64,000 nucleotides of DNA from Cytophagales bacterium. Lineage in GTDB: Bacteria; Bacteroidota; Bacteroidia; Cytophagales; Cyclobacteriaceae. The stretch lies in contig JAWPMT010000007.1 of the NCBI GenBank assembly GCA_033344775.1, positions 124,001 through 188,000 of the forward strand. Direction: 5' to 3'. The position numbers and the translations under genes are program-made. The stretch's first letter is position 1; each line of letters begins with the position of its first letter. Shown in pieces: positions 1 through 7,085 of this stretch. The notes beneath the pieces are model-generated. The model did not search any database, had not been told where the DNA came from, and was given only the letters and a program-made list of their open reading frames with translations.

Positions 1-274
1 ACATGGCTGCTTTTCCTCCCATGGAGTGCCCCAGAACGTAAGCTTTTTCGATGCTTTCGGAAGTCATCAATGCCACCACATCTTCACTCATCACCTGGTA
101 ATCAAATGCATCACTGTGAAAAGAATTGCCGTGATTTCTCAGGTCGACCAGATATACCTTGTACTTTTCTGCAAATGCTTTGGCTTGTGATTGCCAATTG
201 TCAGAAGAGCCAAACACCCCGTGTAAAATGATCAGAGGCTCCCCTTTCCCCAGGGTTCTAAAATTGAGGATCAT
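1..274 (-). CDS. alpha/beta hydrolase, YbfF-like (N-terminal part, cut by window edge)
   Basis: Only the first 91 codons are present; the gene continues beyond base 1. The visible part starts MILNFRTLGKGEPLIILHG, has the oxyanion-hole HG near residue 20, a VDLRNHGNS strand-loop, and the nucleophile elbow GHSMGG near the cut end, as in esterases of the YbfF group. The ATG overlaps the pdxJ stop codon by four bases (ATGA), so the two genes are probably cotranscribed and translationally coupled. The substrate cannot be read from the sequence. The catalytic Asp and His lie outside the window. Confidence 0.85.
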   Translation of the reverse strand, partial: MILNFRTLGKGEPLIILHGVFGSSDNWQSQAKAFAEKYKVYLVDLRNHGNSFHSDAFDYQVMSEDVVALMTSESIEKAYVLGHSMGGKAAM

Positions 275-984
275 GCCAATTGTCTTTTGTACATGGGAAT
301 AATATTTTCCAGGCCGTAGTACAATGCGTCACAGACCAGGGCATGGCCGATAGAAACTTCATCCAGTTCGATGAGAGAAGACTTTAAGAATTTTAGGTTC
401 TCAAGGCTCAAATCATGTCCGGCATTAATGCCCATTCCCAACTCTTTGGCCTTCTGAGCTGCAGCAACATAGCTTTTTACCGCTGCCTTCTTATTGGCCT
501 CAAACCCAGCTGCATAGGGTTCGGTGTATAATTCGATGCGGTCCGCTCCGATCGCATGAGCTCCTGCTACCATGGCATCGTCAGGATCAACGAAAATCGA
601 TACCCTGGCGCCATAAGATTGGAGTTGCGCTACCAGTGGTTTCAGTAAGTCAGCATGAGCGACGGTATTCCATCCTGCATTTGAGGTGAGAACATCGGGT
701 CCGTCCGGAACAAGTGTTGCTTGTGTGGGTCGTGCTTTTTCAATGATCTGCATGTATCGCTCATCGGGATACCCCTCGATATTGAATTCGGTCCTTACGA
801 CCTCTTTGATGTCAAAAACATCCTGATAAGTAATATGTCTTTCGTCAGGCCGCGGGTGAACGGTGATGCCTTCAGCCCCAAACTTTTCACAGTCTTTCAC
901 TGTTTTTACCAGATTCGGGTTATTTCCACCTCGGGCATTTCTGAGAGTTGCAAATTTGTTGACGTTTACGCTAAGTTTGGTCAT
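271..984 (-). CDS. pdxJ: pyridoxine 5'-phosphate synthase
   Basis: PdxJ condenses 1-deoxy-D-xylulose 5-phosphate with 3-amino-2-oxopropyl phosphate to make pyridoxine 5'-phosphate, the last ring-forming step of the DXP-dependent vitamin B6 pathway, in the cytosol. The protein is about 237 residues, the family's usual length. It shows the N-terminal signature MTKLSVNVNKFATLRNARGG and the active-site stretch HPRPDERHI at about residues 43-51; the C-terminal region carries NAGHDLSLENL and SIGHALVCDALYYG, typical of the TIM-barrel end. Two further ATG/Met codons lie upstream in frame (to 996), but family proteins begin at MTKLS, so 984 is chosen. It is divergent from yqeY with about 45 bases between starts, and its stop overlaps the start of a hydrolase gene. 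Confidence 0.96.
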   Translation of the reverse strand: MTKLSVNVNKFATLRNARGGNNPNLVKTVKDCEKFGAEGITVHPRPDERHITYQDVFDIKEVVRTEFNIEGYPDERYMQIIEKARPTQATLVPDGPDVLTSNAGWNTVAHADLLKPLVAQLQSYGARVSIFVDPDDAMVAGAHAIGADRIELYTEPYAAGFEANKKAAVKSYVAAAQKAKELGMGINAGHDLSLENLKFLKSSLIELDEVSIGHALVCDALYYGLENIIPMYKRQLA

Positions 985-1028
985 CATAGGAGTCACTAAC
1001 CGATAGAAAGCAAAAATAGTTTTTAGTA

Positions 1029-1481
1029 ATGAGCCTTAAATCAAAGATTGAGCAGGAAATCAAACAAGCCATGTTGCAAAAGCAAAAAGATCGACTGAGA
1101 GCATTGCGTGCGATCAAGTCAGCGATCTTGTTGGCAGAGACAGAAAAAGGAGCGGAGAGCGATCTTTCTGAAGAGGTAGAGCTTAAACTGTTGCAAAAAG
1201 CCGCCAAACAGAGAAAAGACTCGCTTGATGTGTACAAACAGCAGGGCAGAGAAGACCTGGCTGAAGTAGAACAGCAAGAATTAGCAGTAATAGAAGAATT
1301 TCTGCCGCAACAGCTTTCTGAAGAAGAAGTGGAAGCCGCGGTGAAGGAAACCATTGCACAGGTGGGTGCCGCTGGTCCGGGCGACATGGGCAAGGTCATG
1401 GGTGCTGCAACTAAAAAATTGTCTGGTAGAGCAGATGGAAAACTTATATCAGCGATAGCAAGAAAATTGCTGACTTCTTAA
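1029..1481 (+). CDS. yqeY: GatB/YqeY domain protein
   Basis: A 150-residue protein of the YqeY family, related to the tRNA-binding tail domain of GatB, the aspartyl/glutamyl-tRNA amidotransferase B subunit. Family signatures are the helical N-terminus MSLKSKIEQEIKQAMLQKQK, the segment EEFLPQQLSEEEVEAAVK near the middle, and the terminal GRADGKLISAIARKLL. Length is normal. Its exact role is not established in any organism I know of; a tRNA-linked function is presumed from the GatB relationship. The stop codon TAA is followed directly by the ATG of the CvpA gene, with no intergenic base, so this is the first gene of a co-directional run that reaches nadK. Confidence 0.93.
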   Translation: MSLKSKIEQEIKQAMLQKQKDRLRALRAIKSAILLAETEKGAESDLSEEVELKLLQKAAKQRKDSLDVYKQQGREDLAEVEQQELAVIEEFLPQQLSEEEVEAAVKETIAQVGAAGPGDMGKVMGAATKKLSGRADGKLISAIARKLLTS

Positions 1482-2012
1482 ATGAACTATGTAGACATTT
1501 TTCTCCTGGTAATATTAGTACTTGGCGCCATCCGGGGTTACTCCAAGGGATTGATCATCGAGTTATTTTCTTTGATTGCTTTTTTCTTTGGATTGTTTGG
1601 AGCCATCAAGTTTTCAGGGCCCATAGCTGCAATATTTTTTGGAGACTCTGATTTTTACCTCATCGGATTGGTCGGAGTGTTCATTGTACTATTCATTGCC
1701 TTGAGTGTGGTTATCAATTTAATTGCAAAACTGATCAAGAAAGGTGTTGATCTGATCTTTTTGGGATGGTTTGACAACCTTTTAGGTGGTATTCTGGGTA
1801 TCTTAAAATGGGGTTTTTTGGTCAGTATGCTGGTGCTCATGCTTAAAGGGGGAGGATTACTGCTCCCAGAAAAAGATCTGGCCAAATCCCGGATATATCC
1901 GTATATTGAGGATATAGGCCCCAATGCCTTCAATGCGCTTGAAACAATTTTTCCTTTCTTCGAGAACTTTATCGACTCGATCGACGAGGAAAAGAACAAA
2001 CACTTTGTTTGA
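1482..2012 (+). CDS. cvpA: CvpA family membrane protein
   Basis: A 176-residue inner-membrane protein with four hydrophobic segments and the CvpA-family start MNYVDIFLLVILVLGAIRGY, where a short periplasmic lead is followed by the conserved G-x-x-x-G. The C-terminal third (about 140-176) is hydrophilic and acidic. CvpA proteins were named for colicin V production in E. coli but are general housekeeping proteins linked to envelope stress; the molecular activity is not settled. The gene begins immediately after yqeY and is followed 21 bases later by a hydrolase gene, consistent with one operon. No missing features are visible. Confidence 0.9.
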   Translation: MNYVDIFLLVILVLGAIRGYSKGLIIELFSLIAFFFGLFGAIKFSGPIAAIFFGDSDFYLIGLVGVFIVLFIALSVVINLIAKLIKKGVDLIFLGWFDNLLGGILGILKWGFLVSMLVLMLKGGGLLLPEKDLAKSRIYPYIEDIGPNAFNALETIFPFFENFIDSIDEEKNKHFV

Positions 2013-2033
2013 AGAAATATATTTGCGGTTAAT

Positions 2034-2780
2034 ATGGAACTCAAAGAAGAAAAGGGATTTACATACGTCGACGAGGGAGAAGGAGAAGTTGTTTTGCTCT
2101 TGCACGGACTCTTCGGTGCATTGAGCAATTGGGACAGTGTGGTTAATCATTTCTCTAAAAATTACCGGGTAATTATTCCACTGCTGCCCATTTATACCAT
2201 GCCTTTGAAAGAAGCGGGATTGGAAGGCTTAACGGATTTTCTTGAGGAATTCCTCGAGGTAAAGCAGTTGAAAGAATTGAACCTGATGGGTAATTCCCTG
2301 GGAGGGCATGTCGCTTTGATCTACGCGCTCCGTAAGCCGGAAAACATCAAAAGCCTGATCCTTACCGGCAGCTCCGGCCTGTTTGAGAATACCATGGGTG
2401 GATCATTTCCTAAAAGAGGAAGCTATGATTATGTAAAAGAAAGAGTAGCTTATACCTTTTATGATCCAACTACTGCAACTGATGAGTTAGTCGATGAAGT
2501 ATTTGAAACTACTAAGAGTATTCCTAAGTGCATGAGGATTGTGGCCATGGCTAAGTCCGCACAAAGGAACAATATGGCGGACCTAATACCCGACATCAAG
2601 GCAAGAACGTTATTGATATGGGGGTTGAACGATACCATCACGCCACCGATGGTGGGGCATGAATTCAATAGATTACTGCCAAACTCTGAACTTCATTTTA
2701 TTGATAAATGTTGTCATGCTCCAATGATGGAAGCACCCGAGAAATTCAATATATTGCTTGAGCGCTTTTTAGCGGCATAA
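2034..2780 (+). CDS. alpha/beta hydrolase
   Basis: A 248-residue cytosolic alpha/beta-hydrolase. Visible elements are the oxyanion segment LLHGLFG at about 22-28, the nucleophile elbow GNSLGG with Ser88, a late Asp in WGLNDTITPP, and the catalytic His in DKCCHAPMMEAPEKF close to the C-terminus. There is no signal peptide. The fold is secure; the substrate is not identifiable. It sits between cvpA and a CBS-domain gene with gaps of 21 and 8 bases, so it is probably part of the yqeY-to-nadK operon. This order next to CBS protein and NAD kinase genes is one I recognise from other Bacteroidota. Confidence 0.88.
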   Translation: MELKEEKGFTYVDEGEGEVVLLLHGLFGALSNWDSVVNHFSKNYRVIIPLLPIYTMPLKEAGLEGLTDFLEEFLEVKQLKELNLMGNSLGGHVALIYALRKPENIKSLILTGSSGLFENTMGGSFPKRGSYDYVKERVAYTFYDPTTATDELVDEVFETTKSIPKCMRIVAMAKSAQRNNMADLIPDIKARTLLIWGLNDTITPPMVGHEFNRLLPNSELHFIDKCCHAPMMEAPEKFNILLERFLAA

Positions 2781-2788
2781 AATTCAAG

Positions 2789-3454
2789 ATGAGGGCCAAG
2801 GAACTAATAAATTATTTAATACCACCGCTGAAACCTGAAGATACCATCGATCAGGCACTCCAGTGGATGGAAGAGTTTCGTCTCTCTGAACTACCTGTTG
2901 CCGATAATGAGGAGTTTTTGGGTGTGGTAAGCGAGGAAATGCTGATGGCCTTACCGGCAGTCGAAGCTCAAATATCAGATTTGCAGCTGGTTGGTCAGGA
3001 GACCCTTATCCGTGACACCCGGCATTTTTATGAGGTGTTGAGGGTGGCCTATTCCACCAACCGCAAAGTCGTAGCTGTATTGGATGAGTACGACCGATAT
3101 ATTGGTGCCATTTCTGTAGAAGATGTCGTAGAAGCTTTTGCCAAAACCTCAACGATCCAACATCCTGGGGCCATTTTGGTCATTGAAACCAACAATCGGG
3201 ACTATTACCTCTCGGAAATCAGCAGAATCGTAGAATCTGTCGATCTTAAAATTCTGAGCAGTTACATCGTCTCCAGAGAGGATGATCCTACTAAAATTGA
3301 ACTCACCATCAAGATCAATAAAGAGGATACCTCGCACGTGATTTCCATGTTGGATGCCAATGGTTACAAGGTCGTGGAGTCCTTTAGTCAAAGCCAGGGG
3401 TCAATGATGGAGAAAGACCGCCTCGATCAGCTCCTGAATTTCTTGAAAATCTGA
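2789..3454 (+). CDS. CBS domain-containing protein
   Basis: A 221-residue protein with a CBS pair in its first 120 residues: the first repeat spans LIPPLKPEDTIDQALQWM to SEEMLMAL, the second DTRHFYEVLRVAYST to YIGAISVEDVVEAF. The C-terminal half (about 125-221) resembles an ACT-like fold by its alternating strand and helix pattern (GAILVIETNNRDYYLSEI, then a helix and a second strand set), as in related Bacteroidota proteins. CBS pairs bind adenosyl nucleotides, so it could sense energy or NAD status; it lies 7 bases upstream of the NAD kinase gene, which fits. The function is inferred only. Confidence 0.87.
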   Translation: MRAKELINYLIPPLKPEDTIDQALQWMEEFRLSELPVADNEEFLGVVSEEMLMALPAVEAQISDLQLVGQETLIRDTRHFYEVLRVAYSTNRKVVAVLDEYDRYIGAISVEDVVEAFAKTSTIQHPGAILVIETNNRDYYLSEISRIVESVDLKILSSYIVSREDDPTKIELTIKINKEDTSHVISMLDANGYKVVESFSQSQGSMMEKDRLDQLLNFLKI

Positions 3455-3461
3455 TTTCTTC

Positions 3462-4334
3462 ATGTTTAAGGTAGCGATTCACGGAAGAGAAGTTTCCGAA
3501 TCTGTCGAAGCTTATGTGAAGGAGGTGATTGATACCTTACGTGCTTATCAAGTAGAAATTTCTGTTTCAGAAGCATTTTCCACCTCCAGGTATGCTCCCT
3601 ATTTCGAAGGCTTCAATAGATTTTCCCGGGTTGAACAAATCGATCAATTCGATTTTGTGCTCAGTCTCGGGGGTGATGGCACTTTTCTGGAAACTTTGAC
3701 GCTTGTAGGCCCTACGGAAATCCCGATCCTGGGCATTAATACCGGAAGATTAGGGTTTTTGGCGCCCATTTCCCGGGAAATGATCAAAGAGGCATTGACC
3801 AAACTGTTGAAAGGCAGATACGAAATAGACAACCGTTCACTGGTGTCTTTGGAGGCTTCGGGCAGTCCTTTCGGTGGTGATCATTATGCGATCAATGAAT
3901 TTGCGATGATCCGAAAGGATACAAGTTCGATGATTGCAATCAAATGTTACATCAATGAACAATACCTGGCTACCTATTGGGCAGATGGCCTTATGGTATC
4001 GACTCCTACGGGATCTACTGGATATTCATTGAGTTGTGGAGGACCCATCATTATGCCACATTCAGGGAACTTCATTCTTACACCTGTCAGTCCTCATAAT
4101 CTAAATGTTCGTCCGCTGGTTTTATCCGATGAGAATGAAATCAGATTCGAGGTAGATAGTAGGAGTACTAATTTTCTGATCTCATTAGATTCACGGTCTA
4201 CGACAGTGAGTGATGACATCAGCTTGAAAATCACCAAGGCAAAATTTAAAGCTAAACTTCTCAGTATTGAAGGAGTTAGTTTCATAGGCACCTTGAGAAA
4301 TAAGCTCAATTGGGGTCTGGATAGAAGGAATTAA
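3462..4334 (+). CDS. nadK: NAD kinase
   Basis: Phosphorylates NAD+ to NADP+ in the cytosol. The 290-residue length is normal. Diagnostic motifs are the GGDG motif at residues 70-73 (LSLGGDGTFLETL), the GINTGRLGFL segment that follows it, and the DGLMVSTPTGSTGYSLS segment that forms the NAD pocket. The N-terminal MFKVAIHGR strand is as expected. The gene follows a CBS-domain gene by 7 bases and ends the co-directional run that starts at yqeY; a 106-base gap separates it from the DUF6089 genes. Confidence 0.96.
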   Translation: MFKVAIHGREVSESVEAYVKEVIDTLRAYQVEISVSEAFSTSRYAPYFEGFNRFSRVEQIDQFDFVLSLGGDGTFLETLTLVGPTEIPILGINTGRLGFLAPISREMIKEALTKLLKGRYEIDNRSLVSLEASGSPFGGDHYAINEFAMIRKDTSSMIAIKCYINEQYLATYWADGLMVSTPTGSTGYSLSCGGPIIMPHSGNFILTPVSPHNLNVRPLVLSDENEIRFEVDSRSTNFLISLDSRSTTVSDDISLKITKAKFKAKLLSIEGVSFIGTLRNKLNWGLDRRN

Positions 4335-4379
4335 CATAATATTTTTATCTCAATCATCGTAAAAAGGCCTCCGTTAGGC

Positions 4380-4387
4380 TAATTTTG
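4380..4387 (+). promoter_or_regulatory. possible promoter -7 element
   Basis: TAATTTTG fits the Bacteroidota -7 consensus TAnnTTTG and lies about 53 bases upstream of the DUF6089 start at 4441. No good TTG -33 element is seen at the usual spacing, so the call is weak. Confidence 0.3.
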
Positions 4388-4440
4388 TTGTGATCCAGTT
4401 GTGGATTTCCTAGATTGAATGTGAATTAGCAAAGAATATC

Positions 4441-5553
4441 ATGCGTTTCAAACTCAAAGCCGCCTGCTTACTGATCATCACGGTCCTGTTTTTGATCCCC
4501 GATGATGCTTTTTCTCAAAGACGAAGAAGAAACTCTTTTCAAAAGCGTCGGGGAAAAAGTAAGGCGATCGGAAAATACCGTAGTGGTAGAACCAGAGGAG
4601 GAGCATCACGTTTCCGTCCTTACCAATATGTTGGCTTTGGCATCAATGCGCTCAATTACTTTGGCGATCTGGCACCAGTGAATAAGGCGGCAAGTACAGA
4701 TATTAACTTTACTAGACCGGGTTTTGGTATCATGTATGGATATCGCTTTCATCCTGCTATGGCAGCGAGAGCCTCGTTCAATTGGGGGATTTTGAGAGGA
4801 GACGATAATAGCTCTGATCCGAATGGAACGGCCAGCGCTGCCAGATATCAGAGAAATTTATCCTTCAGGAACTTTGTAAAGGAAGCGTCTGTAGGCATGG
4901 AATTTTATATCCTTCCCAATAACCGTGGGTCAAGCAATCGGCCTCCGATCAACGGCTACATCTTTTTGGGGATCACAGCTTTTCATCATCAGCCACAAGG
5001 TCAGGCACCTTTATTTGACTATCAATCAGGATTAGACGCGTCACTGCCTTCAGGACTGAGTCCTGGAGATTGGGTGAACCTGAAGCCACTCGGTACCGAA
5101 GGTCAAAATCTGGCTGATCAGTCTGGTGTTTCTGCTGATGCAGATTATAGTCTGTTTCAACTGGCTGTACCATTGGGAATTGGAGGAGTATTCAACCCTC
5201 CTGGGCCACTGTCATTCGGTGTAGAATTTGGCTATCGCTATCTTTTTACAGATTATTTAGACGATGTAAGCGGAAATTACGTTGGTTTAGATAGATTCAA
5301 TGATCCAATAGCGCGTATATTCTCTGACCGAGGAGCTGAGCCTATAGCTGTAACTACAGGTGAAACCCGATCTGCATCGGTTGTTCAACAAGGCTTTGAC
5401 GGGACAGTGTACAACATCAATGGATTTATCGGATCTGGGATAGATGGTTCCATTAGAGGGAACCCAGACGATAATGACATGTATTTTGTGACGCAGATCA
5501 GAGTGACATATGTCCTCTCGCCACGTCGACGAAGTACAGCTAAATTCAGGTAG
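4441..5553 (+). CDS. DUF6089 family outer-membrane beta-barrel protein
   Basis: A 370-residue exported protein. Residues 1-25 form a signal peptide (basic start, hydrophobic core LLIITVLFLI, cut after AFS-Q). The mature N-terminus is very basic, with an RRRR run and many Arg/Lys over about 35 residues, then the protein becomes aromatic and glycine-rich with alternating strands such as YVGFGINALNYFGDLAP, the DUF6089 signature. It probably forms a small outer-membrane barrel; its role is unknown. It is followed after three bases by a second DUF6089 gene and then by uppS and bamA, an order conserved in Bacteroidota, which suggests a link with outer-membrane biogenesis. Confidence 0.85.
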   Translation: MRFKLKAACLLIITVLFLIPDDAFSQRRRRNSFQKRRGKSKAIGKYRSGRTRGGASRFRPYQYVGFGINALNYFGDLAPVNKAASTDINFTRPGFGIMYGYRFHPAMAARASFNWGILRGDDNSSDPNGTASAARYQRNLSFRNFVKEASVGMEFYILPNNRGSSNRPPINGYIFLGITAFHHQPQGQAPLFDYQSGLDASLPSGLSPGDWVNLKPLGTEGQNLADQSGVSADADYSLFQLAVPLGIGGVFNPPGPLSFGVEFGYRYLFTDYLDDVSGNYVGLDRFNDPIARIFSDRGAEPIAVTTGETRSASVVQQGFDGTVYNINGFIGSGIDGSIRGNPDDNDMYFVTQIRVTYVLSPRRRSTAKFR

Positions 5554-5556
5554 TAT

Positions 5557-6261
5557 TTGAGATTCGCTAAAGTATTTCTTATTCTTTTTCTCGGGCTTTC
5601 GCTTTCAGCAAAAGCACAATTTCTCGAATTCGGTGGTGGCATTGGTGCTATGAGCTATGCAGGAGACCTTTCTCGAGGCTACAAACCACTTGACTCCAAA
5701 TTAGCCGGATTTGGTGTATTCCGGATGAACTTCTCGGACTTCATCAGTTTTCGCACTGCGCTGGCTTATGGCTCTGTTGCCGGAGATGATAGCACGCCCA
5801 TAGATCCACTCGGAGAAGTTAGAGGTCATTCTTTCAATACCGACCTTTGGGAATTTAGTGGTATACTGGAATATCACTTTCTGGACTTCCGTCATGAAAA
5901 ATCTCCGGTGCACTGGACACCTTATTTTTTTGCAGGGATTGGATTCATGCGTTTAGGAGAAGTCAACGGAGCACCTGACGATTTTGGCAGACTGCATGCC
6001 AACATTCCATTTGGCCTGGGGTTCAAACAATTGATAGGAAGAAAATTCGCAATAACTGCAGATATTGGTGTCCGAAAGACCTTTACCGATTACCTCGATG
6101 GGGTTTCTGATAGTAATCAAACAAGAAAAGATGGGTTCGAGTTTGGGCATCCAAACACCGATGATTGGTATTTTTTTACGGGGATATCCTTCACTTATGT
6201 ACTCTACAAGATCCCCTGTCCCTTCCCTTATATTCCCAATCGATACATGTTCAAGCGTTAA
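5557..6261 (+). CDS. DUF6089 family outer-membrane protein
   Basis: A 234-residue paralogue of the preceding gene. It starts at a TTG codon only three bases after the upstream stop, since no ATG lies at the right place before the signal peptide (RFAKVFLILFLGLSLSAKA-Q). The mature protein begins FLEFGGGIGAMSYAGDL, matching the NYFGDL region of its neighbour, and shows alternating beta strands throughout, including YFFTGISFTYVLYKIPCPF near the end. It lacks the Arg-rich N-terminal insert of the first copy. The tight spacing implies translational coupling. Function unknown; outer-membrane location inferred from strand pattern and family. Confidence 0.82.
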   Translation: MRFAKVFLILFLGLSLSAKAQFLEFGGGIGAMSYAGDLSRGYKPLDSKLAGFGVFRMNFSDFISFRTALAYGSVAGDDSTPIDPLGEVRGHSFNTDLWEFSGILEYHFLDFRHEKSPVHWTPYFFAGIGFMRLGEVNGAPDDFGRLHANIPFGLGFKQLIGRKFAITADIGVRKTFTDYLDGVSDSNQTRKDGFEFGHPNTDDWYFFTGISFTYVLYKIPCPFPYIPNRYMFKR

Positions 6262-6281
6262 ATCAGGTTAAAACCCTGATT
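6261..6281 (+). other. hairpin after the DUF6089 pair
   Basis: AATCAGG and CCTGATT form a perfect 7-bp stem starting on the last base of the stop codon. No T-run follows, so it could slow or protect the 3' end rather than terminate. It sits in the 83-base gap before uppS. Confidence 0.4.
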
Positions 6282-6344
6282 ATCATCAAACAATCTTATA
6301 AAAAAGTATCATTTTTGTAGCCTTTCTATTTTGGCTGAGTTGGC

Positions 6345-7085
6345 ATGAAAGAGTTGAATGAAGAGGGCCCGGTGCCCAAGCATATTGCTGTCATCATGGA
6401 TGGCAATGGTCGATGGGCAAAAAGTCGCGGTGCCTCGAGGATATTCGGACACAGAAATGCCATCAAAGCAGTCCGTGATACCACGGAGTTTTGTGCGGAG
6501 AACGACATTGAGCATTTGACCTTATATGCTTTTTCCACAGAAAATTGGGCCAGACCAAAATACGAAGTAGATGGATTGATGACCCTATTGGTGTCTACGA
6601 TAAAAGACGAGTTGCCTACATTGAAAAAGAACAATGTTCGGCTTAGTTCAATCGGAGATCTTTCCAAACTTCCCAAAGAAGCACAGGAGAATCTGGCAGC
6701 TGCAAAAAAGGAAACAGCGGGTCATACGGGTCTCAATTTAATATTGGCACTGAATTATAGTGGTAAGTGGGATCTGGAGCAAGCCGTGCAAAAACTAGTG
6801 AAAGATCAGAGAGAAGGTAAAGTTAGTGTCGACAAAATCGATCAGGATTTGATCAGCACCTATTTGTCTACAAATGGTATTCCGGATCCTGAGCTGATGG
6901 TAAGAACCAGTGGCGAGATGAGGATTAGCAATTTCCTGCTGTGGCAAATGGCTTACACTGAATTGTATTTTACCGACGTTTTATGGCCAGACTTCAGGAA
7001 AGAACATCTGAAAGAGGCCATTAATGTGTATAAGAAGCGAGAAAGAAGGTTTGGAAAAACCAGCGAGCAAATAACTGTCTCATGA
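6345..7085 (+). CDS. uppS: isoprenyl (undecaprenyl) diphosphate synthase
   Basis: Cis-prenyltransferase that adds isopentenyl units to farnesyl diphosphate to make undecaprenyl diphosphate, the carrier lipid for peptidoglycan and surface polysaccharide. The 246-residue protein shows the catalytic HIAVIMDGNGRWAKSRG block (Asp19), the FGHRNAIKAVRD segment, TLYAFSTENWARP, and the terminal substrate-binding block MVRTSGEMRISNFLLWQMAY, with E-L-Y-F-T-D-V-L-W-P-D-F after it. All family motifs are present. Its stop codon overlaps the bamA start by four bases, so the two are translationally coupled. Confidence 0.96.
   Translation: MKELNEEGPVPKHIAVIMDGNGRWAKSRGASRIFGHRNAIKAVRDTTEFCAENDIEHLTLYAFSTENWARPKYEVDGLMTLLVSTIKDELPTLKKNNVRLSSIGDLSKLPKEAQENLAAAKKETAGHTGLNLILALNYSGKWDLEQAVQKLVKDQREGKVSVDKIDQDLISTYLSTNGIPDPELMVRTSGEMRISNFLLWQMAYTELYFTDVLWPDFRKEHLKEAINVYKKRERRFGKTSEQITVS

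Noticed and set aside
971-1399. Minus-strand frame of 142 codons over yqeY
   Set aside because: It is opposite a well-supported gene, Ser-rich and without family features.
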